In this document: positions 62,479 through 64,000 of the stretch, one piece after another
How positions within the stretch are numbered: position 1 is the first letter of the stretch
How the letters are laid out: each line of letters opens with the position of its first letter
NCBI RefSeq assembly: GCF_000719285.1
Contig: NZ_JOFS01000018.1
Location: 62,001-126,000 of the forward strand
Direction of reading: 5' to 3'
Source of the DNA: Streptomyces bicolor
GTDB lineage: Bacteria > Actinomycetota > Actinomycetes > Streptomycetales > Streptomycetaceae
Length of the DNA stretch: 64,000 bases
Translations under genes and position numbers: made by a program
Notes under the pieces: model-generated
Databases searched by the model: none
What the model was told of the DNA's origin: nothing
The model's input: only the letters and a program-made list of their open reading frames with translations

Positions 62479-63024
62479 GTGCGCCCCTTGTACGTACCCG
62501 TCCGTCTGACCGCCACGGTCATGGCCGTCGCTGCTGCCGCCGGCTGCATGAGCGTGAGCGACGACGGCGGAGGCGGGAGTGCGAAGCCGTCGCAGTCGGC
62601 CGGGCAGCGGGGTGGTGAGGCCCCCGACGGGGGGTCGGCCGTGTCCGGTGGCGGGGCCGGCGCCGGAGTCCACGCGGAGGGCGGCCAGCGGGAGAAGGAC
62701 AAGGGCAAGGACGGCAAGGGCGGGCGGGGGAAGAAGGCCGGGGAGTCCGCGGTTCCCTCGGCTTCGCCGTCCGCGGCGGCGAGCGCGTCCGCTCCGGCGG
62801 GGGGCAAGCCGGTACGGCCGGGGCAGAGCGAGCAGCCGGGGCCCACGCGCCCGGCCGATCCGACGCCCACCCGGACGCCGGACCCCGTGCCGACGCCGAC
62901 CGAGCAGCCGACGTCCGCCACGCCGACGCCCACGCAGGCCGAGCCGTCCTCGTCGGCCCACGAGCAGACGGGACCGCAACTGGCCCAGCGGGAGCCGGCA
63001 CCGGCCGCGGGGGCGCCGGCGTGA
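62479..63024 (+). CDS. Hypothetical lipoprotein, low complexity
   Basis: A 181-residue protein with a lipoprotein signal (LTATVMAVAAAAGC). The mature part is disordered: a Gly/Ser stretch, a Lys/Gly-rich block (REKDKGKDGKGGRGKKAG), then Pro/Thr repeats (PTPTEQPTSATPTPTQ). No folded domain is visible. It could be a cell-wall linker or spacer protein. The GTG at 62479 has GGAGG at 62466-62470; an in-frame TTG overlaps that site and is not used here. Confidence 0.65.
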   Translation: MRPLYVPVRLTATVMAVAAAAGCMSVSDDGGGGSAKPSQSAGQRGGEAPDGGSAVSGGGAGAGVHAEGGQREKDKGKDGKGGRGKKAGESAVPSASPSAAASASAPAGGKPVRPGQSEQPGPTRPADPTPTRTPDPVPTPTEQPTSATPTPTQAEPSSSAHEQTGPQLAQREPAPAAGAPA

Positions 63025-63308
63025 GGTGGGATGGGTGGGCCTGCGGGGGTGGTCGCACGTGAGGTGGCCTACGCGGATGGCCCTCAATACGTGACGTTGC
63101 CTACACGGGTGGCCGTCGGTTTGCCTTGGGGGGCTGAGGGTGCGTATGGTGGTAGATCGTTTGATCCCATTTGCCCGGCGCCACTGCAGAGCGCGCCGTG
63201 TGGCGCGTACTCTCCCTTGCCGTGGCGGACCGCATTGAGGCGGTCGTATTGCGAATCACGGAGTTGACGGGCGCGTGCCGACGAGACTCCGGAAGGTTTC
63301 GCATACGC

Positions 63309-64000
63309 ATGTCCATTTCCAGTACTGATCACGTCGTCGTGCCCGAGAACGGCGAGAACGAGGCTGTCGAGGAGACCCCCGAGGTCACCTTCGCGGACCT
63401 CGGTCTCCCCGAGGGCGTCGTGCGCAAGCTCGCGCAGAACGGCGTGACCACCCCCTTCCCGATCCAGGCCGCGACCATCCCGGACGCCCTGGCCGGCAAG
63501 GACATCCTGGGCCGTGGCCGCACCGGCTCCGGCAAGACGCTGTCGTTCGGTCTGCCGACGCTGGCCCGCCTGTCCGGCGGCCGCACCGAGAAGCACAAGC
63601 CGCGCGCCGTCATCCTCACCCCGACCCGCGAGCTCGCGATGCAGGTCGCGGACGCGCTCCAGCCGTACGGCGACCAGCTCGGTCTGAAGATGAAGGTCGT
63701 CTGCGGCGGTACGTCGATGGGCAACCAGATCTACGCCCTGGAGCGGGGCGTGGACGTGCTGGTGGCCACCCCGGGCCGACTGCGCGACATCATCAACCGC
63801 GGCGCCTGCTCCCTCGAGGACGTCGAGGTCGCCGTGCTCGACGAGGCCGACCAGATGTCCGACCTGGGCTTCCTGCCCGAGGTCACCGAGCTGCTGGACC
63901 AGGTTCCGGCGGGCGGTCAGCGGATGCTGTTCTCCGCGACCATGGAGAACGAGATCAAGACCCTCGTCGACCGGTACCTGACGGACCCGGTCCTGCACGA
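63309..64000 (+). CDS. DEAD-box RNA helicase (partial, runs off the window)
   Basis: The first 230 residues of a DEAD-box RNA helicase. It starts MSISSTDHVVVPENGENEAV. The Q-motif region is FADLGLPEGVVRKLAQNGVT with PFPIQA. Walker A is GRTGSGKT, motif Ia PTRELA, motif Ib TPGR, motif II DEAD (VLDEADQMSDLGF), and motif III SAT. The second RecA domain and C-terminus lie beyond the window end. An AAGG sequence precedes the ATG by about 14 nt. It would unwind RNA in ribosome assembly or mRNA turnover. Confidence 0.93.
   Translation, partial: MSISSTDHVVVPENGENEAVEETPEVTFADLGLPEGVVRKLAQNGVTTPFPIQAATIPDALAGKDILGRGRTGSGKTLSFGLPTLARLSGGRTEKHKPRAVILTPTRELAMQVADALQPYGDQLGLKMKVVCGGTSMGNQIYALERGVDVLVATPGRLRDIINRGACSLEDVEVAVLDEADQMSDLGFLPEVTELLDQVPAGGQRMLFSATMENEIKTLVDRYLTDPVLH

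Noticed and set aside
60211..63087. A 958-codon minus-strand frame
   Set aside because: It spans tRNA, intergenic DNA and two real genes, with Pro/Arg-rich nonsense sequence typical of antisense shadows.

Overview
The window is a stretch of a high-GC actinobacterial chromosome, almost certainly Streptomyces. Third codon positions are strongly G/C, GTG starts and 4-nt ATGA/GTGA gene overlaps are common, and several genes are Streptomyces markers: bldC, an lsr2-type gene beside purS, vdh (valine dehydrogenase), DUF3073 and DUF6274. From memory, unverified, the order dnaX-purD-purC-two-component/ABC-lsrL-purSQL-purF-purM-vdh-bldC-hrpA matches the core of the S. coelicolor chromosome around SCO4067-SCO4096. 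No transposase, integrase, prophage or CRISPR array was seen.

Layout. 1-4.2 kb: HerA-like ATPase, small or secreted hypothetical genes, an HdeD-like membrane protein and an HhH-GPD protein. 4.3-9.1 kb: a siderophore-interacting reductase diverges from a four-gene operon (penicillin-acylase-like hydrolase, siderophore-type acyltransferase, DUF985 cupin, SDR), with a near-consensus iron box between them. 9.4-11.3 kb: CopC-CopD copper protein. 11.4-18.2 kb: a galactoside uptake and hydrolysis operon (binding protein, two permeases, GH36, GH42). 18.2-22.5 kb: lipoprotein, membrane protein, secreted tripeptidyl-aminopeptidase-like hydrolase, polysaccharide deacetylase and a monooxygenase-fold protein. 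22.5-24.6 kb: a GlxA-type regulator and a gap gene. 24.8-27.8 kb: tRNA-Ser, SRP RNA and dnaX.

28-49.4 kb is the purine region: purD, purC, purSQL and purFM supply most of de novo IMP synthesis. They are interleaved with unrelated genes: a degenerate M48-like membrane protein, a DMFase-beta-like protein, a two-component/ABC operon flanked by two identical tRNA-Gly genes, lsrL, a META lipoprotein, and an EACC1-caspase pair. In that pair a small EACC1 protein is translationally coupled to a membrane-anchored caspase with a phytase-like outer domain. I consider this the best candidate for an under-described system.

49.4-64 kb: DUF3073, vdh, a conserved hypothetical gene, bldC with a long and unusually structured leader, DUF6274, hrpA, an Ig-like secreted protein, a Glu-Asp-Phe tRNA cluster, a membrane metallophosphoesterase, a minimal zincin, a lipoprotein and the start of a DEAD-box helicase cut by the window end.

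Housekeeping genes dominate. The accessory cargo is the iron operon, the galactoside operon, GlxA-gap and EACC1-caspase. Many genes appear to have leaderless transcripts (a TANNNT -10 box 6-7 nt before the start). Three copies of a GC-rich intergenic inverted repeat lie between genes.
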